Source: Fragum whitleyi (taxonomy: Eukaryota; Mollusca; Bivalvia; Cardiida; Cardiidae). From it: DNA of 64,000 nucleotides. This document shows, piece by piece, positions 28,301 through 40,300 of the stretch. Position 1 is the stretch's first letter, and each line of letters opens with the position of its first letter. Position numbers and translations under genes: made by a program. The notes beneath the pieces were generated by a model. It saw only the letters and a program-made list of their open reading frames with translations, was not told the DNA's origin and made no database searches. The stretch spans positions 60,452,566-60,516,565 of the forward strand of contig OX411547.1 of the NCBI GenBank assembly GCA_948146395.1. Reading direction: 5' to 3'.

Positions 28301-31300
28301 ATAAGTTGAATCAATAAATATTGTAATTATCTCGTTTTATCACAAAATATCAGGTCATATTTTTAATATTTTATTTCAATATAATATCAAATTTGTGTTC
28401 ATACAATACCGAATTTACTAAACTCGTCATTTAAAACAGATAAAATCTCTGCACAGCCTTGTTATTATCAGTTTATAGATGGCTTTTTTAATAAGTTGGG
28501 TATTCAATGACCACTCATTCAAAATCCTCTATTAACATGCATCATAACTTTTACCTTAATACGTTTCTTTATTTCAAACTCTTGTTTTAATAAAAGTCAA
28601 TCCATTTATCTAAAATTACTGTTTTGGAAAACAAGAATGGCCCTAGACCAATAACCTGAGTTTTATTGGGCCATTGGATTGTTACCCATGTTACATTCTG
28701 GCACAGTTTCATTCAAATTTGCCTAGAGGTTGAGGAGATATTATGCCAAGATATCAAAGTGAAAATACGCCCCACCCATATTAATGGGTCAATTGAAATT
28801 TATGATAAGGTTTTGAGAAGGGTCACCTAAGAAATATTACTTCAAAGTTTAACTGATATTGCCCAATTGGTATGTATGAAAAAGACTTTAAAAGATTTGT
28901 ATAAAAATGAGCTCTGCCCTACCTCATTTACATGAGGGGGTCAATCAAATATTTAAAAAAAAAAATAAGAAGGGTCACCCAAGGAACATTCCTGCCAAGT
29001 TTGGTTGAAATTCACCCATTGGTTACGGAGGAGAAGATGATTAAAGAATTGTTGACAACTGACGATGACTGACAGGCAAAGGTGATAAAAAAAGCTCACC
29101 TGAGCACAACATACTGATAATAATTTTGTCCTGTTTATTTATTGCAATACTAACAGTCACTAAAATTTCTGAATTGTCAACTCTTTTATCATCTTGTGTT
29201 TGTGTGTGTTTGTGTATGGGAAAGGGCATCAAATATGTTTCTTTCTAATGAAACATGTCAAATGTACAAGAATCTGAGTCTTTATAAGACAACATGGAAA
29301 AACTATGTATAAATCAAATGCTAATAACTAATGATGACAAGTAGAAATATACTGCCTTTTGTAGTTCCAGATAGGATTGGTTCCACTATTAAATTGAACT
29401 AGACTGTAGCAAATCTGACTTATAACCCCCTTCAACAGCTTGTCAATAATGAAAAGCTGTTTTCCATCAAAGAGCCATAACTCTGTAAATAGCCTCAGTG
29501 TATGAAGAACAAATGATGAAATTTTTAGAGTGTGTCACCCTTGGATAGCAAATATAGATTGAAATGTCATAATTTTTGCTTTTCCTTAAGAATTTGTTTC
29601 CTTGAAAAATATACTTACATGAAAAACTGTGATCCATTTGTATCCTTACCCCTATTTGCCATAGAGAGTAAAAACTCCCTATCATGTTTCATTGTAAAAT
29701 TTTCATCTGAAAATAACAAAACGTGAAAAACTAATAAGATTATATATGGTTCTGTGCAAATCTTCCCTAAGTGGATAAATTCAGGTATTCCAGGAGTCCA
29801 AGTCTTCTTATTTATCAGATTGGACACCTTTATTTTGCAGGTTAAAAGTCCAAAAGTACCCTAATTCATTCATTTCAACAAACAAGTTTCTTTTTCAATA
29901 ATTAACTCAATCTCTATCAATCTTTTTATCTTTTTGTTGCCAAAAGTTTTTCATGAGTAACCTTTTGCTAGCATCTACATGTGATTTTGAAAGAAAACCA
30001 TCGTATGATTGGCAAGAGACGATTGTTGAAAAGAGAAAATTGCTTATAAAAAGGAATTTCCTCTTATCTACATTGTTCTCCCCTATATGAAAGTTCAAAC
30101 TCCTTATTTTTATCTTTCACTCCTGAATTTCTTAAAGTAGAAGTCAATCAGACTCCTAACTCCTAGAAGTAAGTGTCTAGCCCTGATATTTATAAAAGTG
30201 CTTACAATATCTTTGGCATTTTCACATTACCACTTTCCTAAATGTTTCTGGCATATCATTAGGCAAATATTCAGGTAATATAAAGACAATGAAAAACAGT
30301 AGTACCGTATCATCTGAATTTCATTCATTTTCATACAACGACAAATGATACTTTGTATCTTAAATGTTGCGATATAATGACGTTCACTGATTTAAATTAA
30401 AATTCATTGTGGGAGCTTGAACTCGAGACTTAAAAGAATATGAGTAGTAAAATTAAGCACGTCGGAGATTTGAACTTGTGGATGGATGATTGAGAGTGAT
30501 GCGTCTTAACCGACCGAGCTATCACTTCTTGCTCTCATTCACCGATAGGTTGTGTATTATAGATATTTTACTAACGGTGTACGCAATTAGAACTCGGAGA
30601 TCTTCCGAAGATATACGGAATATGCACAGAGTCTCAGGCCAAATTAGCCAAATAATAAAGCTAGGAAGACAGGGACTGGCTACAAGTGTCTTTCCAATAG
30701 ACAAACCTATGTGACTGCTGGGTTCTGACCGGTATCCTTCAGATCACAAGTAAAACACCTACACCATATGGCCATAGAAATATTCAACATAGGAGAAAGT
30801 CACTCAATAGAAACTTACCTTCAAATTGCCCTCCATATATAGATTCACCCCCTGTGCCATCACCTATAAAATAAAAAAAAGGAAAATAAAGTTTATGCCA
30901 TCCACAGGCTGTCTACCAGGTCTTCTAAAAAATATAGGAGTTTTAATAGGAATATTTTTTAAAAAAAATAGGAGTTTTTAGCTCATCTAGAGTAAAAATA
31001 TAGGAGTTTTCCAGTGAAAATTGTTTATCCTACGCTCTTATACTAACAATCCTTACCTCCACTATGTCTAGATAAAGTAACCTTTCAGTTCCATAGCATC
31101 ACAGTCCATACAGGGGGCTGCTGTAGAGCATCAACATGATCATCATCACCTGAATTGGCACACTAAAGGCTGGTGTCCTATTCAACTACCTTGTAGGTGA
31201 CCAAACAGGTGACGAGGAACAGATGAAGTGCACCAAAGCATTATACAGGATGGTGATGCTATGGAAGACATAGAGATTCTCTTACCTGAAGAATAAAGAA

Positions 31301-34300
31301 GCAAAGAGCAGTATCAAAGCAATAATTGCTATCTGATCATATATCGGCAATACATTTTCCTAACAAGAGGGCCTTTGGCCCTGGTCTGCTCACCTGAGTC
31401 AAAGCACCTAAGGGTAACTTGCATTTCTTTTGAAAAATTGAACTGTAACAAATTTATGTGTAAAGGAAAATAATATTTTGGTCAGACAAGTAAGATTCCA
31501 CATTCTCAGTTTTACTATTGCTGTTTGAAAATACAAGATCCAAAATGGAACTGTTATCAGTCTGTTTTTTCTTGCATGATCATTTTACAAGAGAGTATCT
31601 GGGATAACTTTAGTAATGCGCACCTGGTGGCCCGACAGTTATAATTTTAGCCCTCATAATTAAGGTCTATGAATTGATCATCCAAGGCAAATTCCAAAGC
31701 TGTAGGGCTTCTTGTTCATCAGAAGAAGAATTTATAAGATTCTGTTAAATTTCAACTTTGGTTGCCATAGCAACCAAAGTTTTTCATAGATTTCAATTCT
31801 TTAGGCTATCTTGGAGGGGACCACCTATGAAACATTTCTGTAAAATTTGGAGTAAATTGGCCCAGTAGTTTAGGACAAGATATCATTTAAAGAAATTGTT
31901 GATGGACGGAGACGACAACCAAAGGACGGAAGCTGGACTTTGTGCTCAGGTGAGCTTAAAAAAAAGTTCAAATGTTAAATTGACCTGAAGTACTACCCTC
32001 TCCCCCCTGTTGCTCCGCACCTTGTGGCCCAACAATCATAATAGCTTTTTAAATTAAGTTCTATGAGCTGATTATTCTATATCAAATGAAAAAGCTGTAG
32101 GAATTCTGGTTCAGTAGAATTTATAACAATTGTTAAATTTACCACAAAGCACTACCCCCTCCTCTTGGGTCTCTGCCCCTGTAGCACAAAACAATCATGT
32201 CTATATCTTTTTTGATTAAAGTATATGAGCTGATGACTCATGCCAAATTTAGAGCCTGTAAGATTCCTACTTCATCATGAGAAGAAGGTTTAAAATTTCA
32301 AAATTGACCCGAAATACTACCCTCTCCCCCAATGACTTTGCATGGTAGCCAAACATTCATGGTTATAGCTATGTAAAATAGAGTCTATGAGCTGATCATC
32401 TGTGTCAAATATAAAGGTTGTAGGGATTCTGGTTCAGAAGAAGAAGAAGGTTATGGATTTAATTTTTTTTTACAAAGTACTATCCCCCGCCCTCCCCCTC
32501 CCCGGTGGCTCCGCACCTGGTGGCCCAACAGTTATGATTTTAGCTATTCTAACTATGGTCCATAATTATGCTGATCATCCTTGCCATTTTTCAAGTCTGT
32601 AGGGCACATGGTTTATCAGAAGAAGAAGGTTAAATATTTAAGAATTGCTCTGAAAAGCTACCCTGCTCTGCGACAGGTGGCCAAACATTCATGATTTTAG
32701 CTATTTCAGATAAGGTCTATGAGCTGATCATTCATGTCAAATATAAAGGCTTTAGGGATTCTGGTACATCGGAAGAAGACAGTCAAAGATTTCAAAATTT
32801 TCAACAAAGCACTACCCCCTCCCACAGATGATCTGCACCTGGTGATCCAACAGTCATGATTTTAGCTATTCTAATTAAGGTTTACAAGCTGATCATCAAT
32901 GCCAATTTTCAAGTCTGTAGGGCTCCTGGTTCCGAAGAAGAAGAAGGTTAAAGATTTCAAAATTGACCCAAAGTACTACCCCCCTCCCCCTGGTGCTCCG
33001 CACCTGATGGCCAAACAGATATGATTTTAGCTATTTTCATTCAGGTCTATGAACTGATCATCCATGCCTATTTTCAAGTCTGTTAGGCTCCTGGTTCTGA
33101 AAAAGAAGTAGGTTTAAGATTTTTAAAATTTACCCCCAAGTACCACTGCCTCCCCCCTGGTGCTCCGCACCTGGTGGCCCAACAGATATGATTTTAGCTA
33201 ATTTAATTCAGGTCTATGAACTGATTATCCATGCTAATTTTCAAGTCTGTAGGGAACCAGGTTCTAAAGAAGAAGAAGGTTGAAGATTACAAAATTTACC
33301 CAAAGTTCTACCCCCTCCCCCTGGTGCTCCGCACCTGGTGGCCAAACAGATATGATTTTAGCCATTCTAATTCAGGTCTATGAACCGATCATCCATACCA
33401 AATTTAGTGAATATATATTATACATTTCTCTAAAATTTGGTGTTAATTGGCCTAGTAGTTTAGGAGGAGATGTCGTTTAAAGAAATTGATGACGGACACT
33501 GGACGATGGACGACGACCGAACGAAAGGTGATCACAATAGCTCACTTGAGCACTTCGTGCTCAGGTGAGCTAAAAAAATAGGAAATATTTTCAAAATATA
33601 GGAGTTTTATAGGAATATAGGAGGAGCTTAAAAATATAGGATTTGGACCCAAAATATAGGAGTTTAATAGGAATATAGGAATCGGTAGACAGCCTGCATC
33701 CATAGTCATGTTTTATGAATTCATGAATTTGCTAATTGTTTATTTTATTTGTACCTTATCCTGATCATGATGATTAAAGTCCTGTCTCAAAGTTCTTTTT
33801 TTAACAGGCACTTGAGTACCTGAAATGCTCAGAGAGCATAAATATACAAACTTTACAAATAATGATTTATACTTAATGCAATTTAGGCCAGAAACACAAG
33901 CAAGGGTACTGATAAGAGGGGGTATTGCCAGTTTAAAATCTTTGTTTCTCATAGAGATCCTATGTTGTGGGTACTCGATAGAATTTGTGCAAGTTTTGTT
34001 GAAATAATTTAATTAGAAATCCAAAATACCCCCCCCCCCACACACACACTAACTGTAGCTTTGACAAGATAATTAGTCTAGAGGCATTACTATATTTATC
34101 CTAAAATACATGTTTGAACACTATACCAAACTTTGACAGGGAGCTTTTATCTACTACCTATCTTCTAAGCAAAATCACATTTAATTTTTTTTTGCTTTCC
34201 CCCCTTTAATTTGAGTTTAAATTCCTCTAAATACTGAATCAGATTATTGTTCAGAGAAAATAAAACTAAAAATAGGGTCAAATTATCTGAAATTCTTTAA

Positions 34301-37300
34301 GTTTAGGTATTTTCAATAAAATTGAAAGGGTTTTCTTTATAAAAAGTAAAAGGGAAGCCATTTTACGGGGGTTAACTAATACAAGGCCTAGAATCAATCA
34401 AATACAAGGCCTAGAAACAAAAAGTGATTGAGAAACACTATTACCACTCAAAACAGCACATTTTTTGGAACTTTGGACTCAATGAATGACCTTGACCTTG
34501 TCACATGACCTTGACCTTGGTATCAGTAGATGTATACTCATGAGAGTGATAATCAAATGCAATATGAATGATGATGTATCTTGAACAATTTTCAAATAAT
34601 TATAGATATTAAGCTTTTTTGGTAATGTTTGGTAGAAGTTTAACTTTGATAGATAACCTTGACCTTGTCAGATGACCTTAAACTTGGTTTATACAGATGC
34701 AAAAGTTTTTTAGTTAAAGTTTTGGACAGACCAATGGACAGACGACAGGAAATCTAATTGCCACAATCTTTTCAGGTAGTGGACCTGTCATAGTCCCACA
34801 ATATTTCAAAACTCAGAATCTTTCACAATGTTGACCAAGGTTTCCTAATGAAATCATTAGGAAACCTCGGTTAACACTGTTAAAGTTCATAACTTCTGAA
34901 AAGTTGTGGAACTAGAACAGGTCCAATACCTAATTGCCTGAGCACGAAAGTTTCAAACCTTACCGTCCTTCATTAACAGACCTGGGCTGATACTTTCTAT
35001 GGTGGACGGACGTTTTGGCCATTCACCTCTTTGGAGGAAAAAAAAAAAAAAATCTACTCATCATCCATTAATAACTTACCTTTAGTGAAGTCTCCACCCT
35101 GAACCATAAAATCCTTTACAATGCGGTGGAAGGGGGCACCATGATAATGGAGAGGCAATTCACTCTTCTCACTGATGCCTTTTTCACCTGAAATAACAAT
35201 ATGTAAATAGATTCTTTTTTAAATTTTACAGTGTATTCAGAATTCCTAAAAAGTATCTGTGCATAAATGAAATACAGTAACCGATAATTAATCACAAAGA
35301 TATATGTTCACTCATCAAAGATTGAACAAGAGGCCCATGAGGGCCTGTATCGCTCCACTGGCTTAAAAATGTCAAGATTTGAAAGAGAGATATTGAAAAT
35401 AGAAGGTAATGAAAGTGAACAGCATTCAGAAGGAATTCAGACTTTTTCTAGGTTGAAACTGACTTATGAAGGAATGAACTTATTTAACTAATGTAAAATT
35501 ACAAGGAGGAAAACTATTTAGATATCACTTTGAAACAAGAGGACCAGAATGGCCCTAAACCACTCACCTGAATTTTATTGATCCAGTGGATCTCATCCAA
35601 TCCAAATTTCTTGAACATCATTAGATGAGGGTAACCCAAGGAATATTCTGGTAAAACTTCATTGAAATCGGCCTTATGGTTCAGGAGGAGATGTCATTCA
35701 AAAATTTCGGGGTCAAAATAAGCCCTGTCCTGCCATGCCTATATTTGGGGGTCAATCCAAATTTCTTGAACAACTTTAGAAGAGGGTCACCAAAGGAACA
35801 TTTTGGTAAAGTTTCATTGAAATTGGCCAAATGGTTCAGGAGGAGATGTCGTTCAAAGATTTTGGGGTCAAAATAAGCCCCACCCTGCTATGCCCATATT
35901 TTAAGGTCAATCCAAACTTTTTGAACAACTTAAGAAGAGGGTTACCCAAGAAACATTCTGGTAAAGTTTCATTGAAATCGGCCTTATGGTTCAGGAGGAC
36001 GTGTCATTTAAAAATTTCGGGGTCAAAAAAAGCCCCGCCCTGCCACGCCCATATTTGGGGGTCAATCCAAATTTCTTGAACAACTTTAGAAGAGGGTCAT
36101 CCAAGGAACATTCTGGTAAAGTTTCATTAACATTGGCCAAATGGTTCAGGAGAAGATGTCATTTAAAGATTTGGGGTCAAAATAAGCCCCGTCCTGCCAC
36201 GCCCATATTTTAGGGTCAATCCAAACTTTTTGAACAACTTAAGAAGAGGGTTACCCAAGAAACATTCTGGTAAAGTTTCATTGAAATCAGCCTTATGGTT
36301 CAGGAGGACGTGTCATTTAAAAATTTCGGGGTCAAAATAAGCCCCGCCCTACCACACCCATATCTTTGGGTCAATCCAAATTTCTTGAACAACTTAAGAA
36401 GAGGGTCACCCAAGATACATTCTGGTAAAGTTTCATCAAAATTGGCCTAATGGTTCAGGAGGAGGTGTAAATCAAAGATTTCGGGGTCAAAATAAGCCCC
36501 GCCATGCCACGCCCATATTTTGGGGTCAATTCAAATTTCTTGAACAACTTTAGAAGAGGGTCACCCAAGGAACATTTTGGTAAAGTTTCATTGAAATTGG
36601 CCAAATGGTTCAGGAGGAGATGTCGTTCAAAGATTTTGGGGTCAAAATAAGCCCCACCCTGCCACGCCCATATTTGGGGGTCAATCCAAATTTCTTGAAC
36701 AACTTTAAAAGAGGGTCACCCAAGGAACATTCTGGCCAAGTTCCGTCAAAATCCACCCATTGGTTTAGGAGGAGAAGATGTTTAAAGAAAAAGTTACGCA
36801 CGCATGGACGGACGGACGCACGCACGACGGACACAACGCCATGACAAAAGCTCGCTGGCCTTTGGCCAGTGGAGCTAAAAATCAAAGATTGAAAAATCAA
36901 AGATTGAAAATTCCATAATAGGAGGGCTAACATGAGTACCATAAGCAGATGCAACAATTGGCTGCAGGTTCTTGAATGTGAGAAAAATGAGATGTGTTTG
37001 TGAAACATGAATGCCCCCGTAACAGCATTTTTTTCAAAGTTTGACCTTGACAGATGACCTTGACCTTGTCACATGACCTTGACTTTGGTAACAGCGGATG
37101 TGGCTTGAAGATATTGGCAATATTAAGTTTTTTGGTTAACTTTTGCAGACAGATGGACAGACAGACGGACAACGGTAAAACAATATGTCCCCGATCTATC
37201 GATGCGGAGGCATAAAAAGGCATAATGTTAAACAACTACAAAGCTGTGAATAGCTTGAGTTACTCCACAGGCTTGAAATTCTTGTAATAGCAAATCAAAG

Positions 37301-40300
37301 TTTTAAATAGATTTTTAGATATTTTTGGTTCTGATATTGAAAATTATTTTCCACTATATAACATATAGAGAAATGACCTCTGCCCATAAAAGACATATTT
37401 TTCATCCAATCACAATAATATAAGGCTGCATGATAATGGGTCACCCAAGGTTCATATCAATGAAGTTTGATTGATATCCAGCTGCTACATTCTGAGAAAA
37501 AGGTTTTGAAAGTTTCCACTATATAATATATGGAGAACTGACCTCCGCCATTAAAATACATATTTCTCATCCGATCACAATAATTTTTGGCAGACTGATA
37601 AAGGGTCACTCAAGTATCATTCCAGTGAAATTTGATTGAAATTCATCAATTACATTCTAAGAAAAATGATTTTCAATGTTTCCACTACATAACATATAGA
37701 AAAATGACCTCCGCTCTTAAAATGAATATTTTTCATCCGACCACAATAATTTTTTGTAGACTTGTACAGGGTCACCCAAGGATCATTCATGTATCCATCA
37801 ATTAGAATCTGAGAAAACTCCCTTTTTACCATATTTGGAAATTAGCAAGCCCATTAAATCCATGTTTTTCAAATGGATCAAAATTTCTTGAACAACTTTG
37901 AAAGAGGGTCACCCAAGGATCATTCCTGTAAAGTTTGATTGAAATTCATACAGTAGTTTCCGAGGAGAAGATTTTTAAAGAAAAAGTTTACGACCGGACG
38001 CACGAACGGATGGACCAATGCACTGACGCAGGGACGGACAGACGCACGCACGACATTCACAACCCCATGACAATAGCCCCTGTGGCCTTCGGCCAGTGGA
38101 GCTTAAAATGCAATAAATGTGGTTGAGAATGCACATGCCAACTTTCAAGCAAATATATACGGTAAGGCCAAGGTTCAGTTTGTCACTCCACTAAATCCTA
38201 CACCTACAACTATGCCAACAATAACAATGACAACAACAACTAGGATCTTTGTTTCAAGAATGCCAAGCTAAATAATAATAGTCTGTCATGGCTGAATATT
38301 TCAGATTGTAATTTTTCTTTTCCTCTCAAAATCTTGACACATGAGAAAATAGACACTTCTTTAACAAATTAAGACATCAAAATTTTGTACTTAAATGGTC
38401 ATTCTTTAGTTAAAGAAATTTGATAAATACACTTGTATTTATGAAGAAAACTTTATGGAAATTGAAATAATAAGCAATTTCTTCATTGTCCTATAAAATT
38501 TTTCTTTGGTAGTGTCAAAAAATGGAATTATGTTTAAATAGGCTTACTTACCAGTACAGAGTGCTCTGAAGTTTTCACAAGTTTTTGGAGTGATATCGGA
38601 GTACAACTCAAACACAATTCTGCCAACTGAAATATATTTGAAGACAAATGATCTTAACTGTGAAGAAAAGTTTTCATCTCTCTTTAGCATAATAAAGCTT
38701 AAAGTTGCTTTAACTTGTTCAGTTCTACAATTTAACCCTTTCCTGTTTTACAAAATTTTGGACCTGTCCAAATTCAAAGGTTTTGCAGACGAAAAATTAA
38801 AGTGGATTTAATTTGAAAAAAACAACATTCAGTAGGGTAGGGTAGAAAATAGTGTTGAAAAAGAAGAAATTGTCAGAAGCAATTTCTTCTTTTTTCACAA
38901 TGTTTTCTAAATCATAAAATCACAGGCACGTAAAAAGCAGGGATTAAACAGCAAAGGGTTAATATTAGAAACTTTTAGTAATGGGTCTTTTCTAAAATTG
39001 ATATTTAATGCTTTTTGGTGGATTATCAAGAAATGAGCTTGTGTGTGACATTTCCAACAATTTTACGTGTGCCCAAAGCAAAGCCTCTGGCCAGCCTGTG
39101 CAGCCGCACAGTCTGACCAGAGACTTCACTATGGACTATATAGATAGGTGATGTTTTAATCTAACAATCAGCATACATTCTTTTTGCATAGTGTTGTCTA
39201 TAATGCTCAATGTTTGTACCTTGGGCACATGTCAAAATTGTTGCAAATGTCAGGCATAGGATCAAGTAATGGTAAACTATCATTCAATGAACTCACAGCT
39301 TCACCGTTGAAATTATTACCAACCCTGCAGTTAATTTCACTCAACAAAAAGCAAAAATTTGCCTAAACTTTTGCATTTTCAGGTTTTGTCTCATATTTTG
39401 AATTAAGGAAACAGAATAATCTTTTGTTTTTTTCCAGTAAGATTGAATGAAATTTCATGAACAACAAAAGCTAAAGTTTCACTCATGGCTCAGCCACTCT
39501 AAACTAGAAAGCCATGAATGGCTTGAGTCGCTCCACAGGCTTGAAATTCTTGAAATAGCAAATCTAAGGTTTGCCTAGATTTTAAGATATTTTGGGTTCT
39601 ACTGATGTTGAAATGAATTTCAAAGTTTCCACTATATAACATATAGAGAAATGACCTCTGACAATATAAGACATATTTTTCATCCAATGACATTAATTTT
39701 TCACTGCATGAAAAAGGTTCACTCAAGGATCTTTCTAGTGAAATTTGGTTGATATCCAACAATTACATTCTGAGAAAATGATTTTCAAAGTTTCCAATAT
39801 TTAACATATAGAGAAATGACCTCCGCCCAAAAAAATACATATTTTTCATCCGATCACAATAATTTTTGGTACTTTGATAAAGGGTAACTCAAAGTTCATT
39901 CCAGTGAAATTTGGTTGATATCCATCAATTACATTCTGAGAAATTAATTTTCAAAGATTCCACAATATAACATAAAGAGAAATGACCTCCGACAATAAAA
40001 TACATATTTTTCATCCAATCACAATAATTTTTAATAGACTGATTAAGGTTCACTCAAGGATCATTCCAGTGAAATTTGGTTGATATCCATCGATTACATT
40101 CTGAGAAAATGATTTTTAATTTCCACTATATATCATATAGAGAAATGACCTCCGCCCATAAAATGCATATTTTTCATCCGATGACAATGATTTTTGGTAG
40201 ACTGATATAGGGTCACCCAAAGATCATTCATGTAAAATTTAATTGGTATCCGTCAATTAGAATCTGAGAAAATTCACTTTTTACCATATTTGGAAATTAG

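Noticed and set aside
35676..36844. Series of plus-strand frames beginning MVQEEMSFK
   Set aside because: They recur every 155 bp with the repeat array of a mobile element; 155 is not a multiple of three and frames break at unit borders.
12813..36880. Regularly spaced repeats that could be mistaken for CRISPR arrays
   Set aside because: Units are contiguous tandem repeats without unique spacers, in an intron-containing eukaryotic gene.
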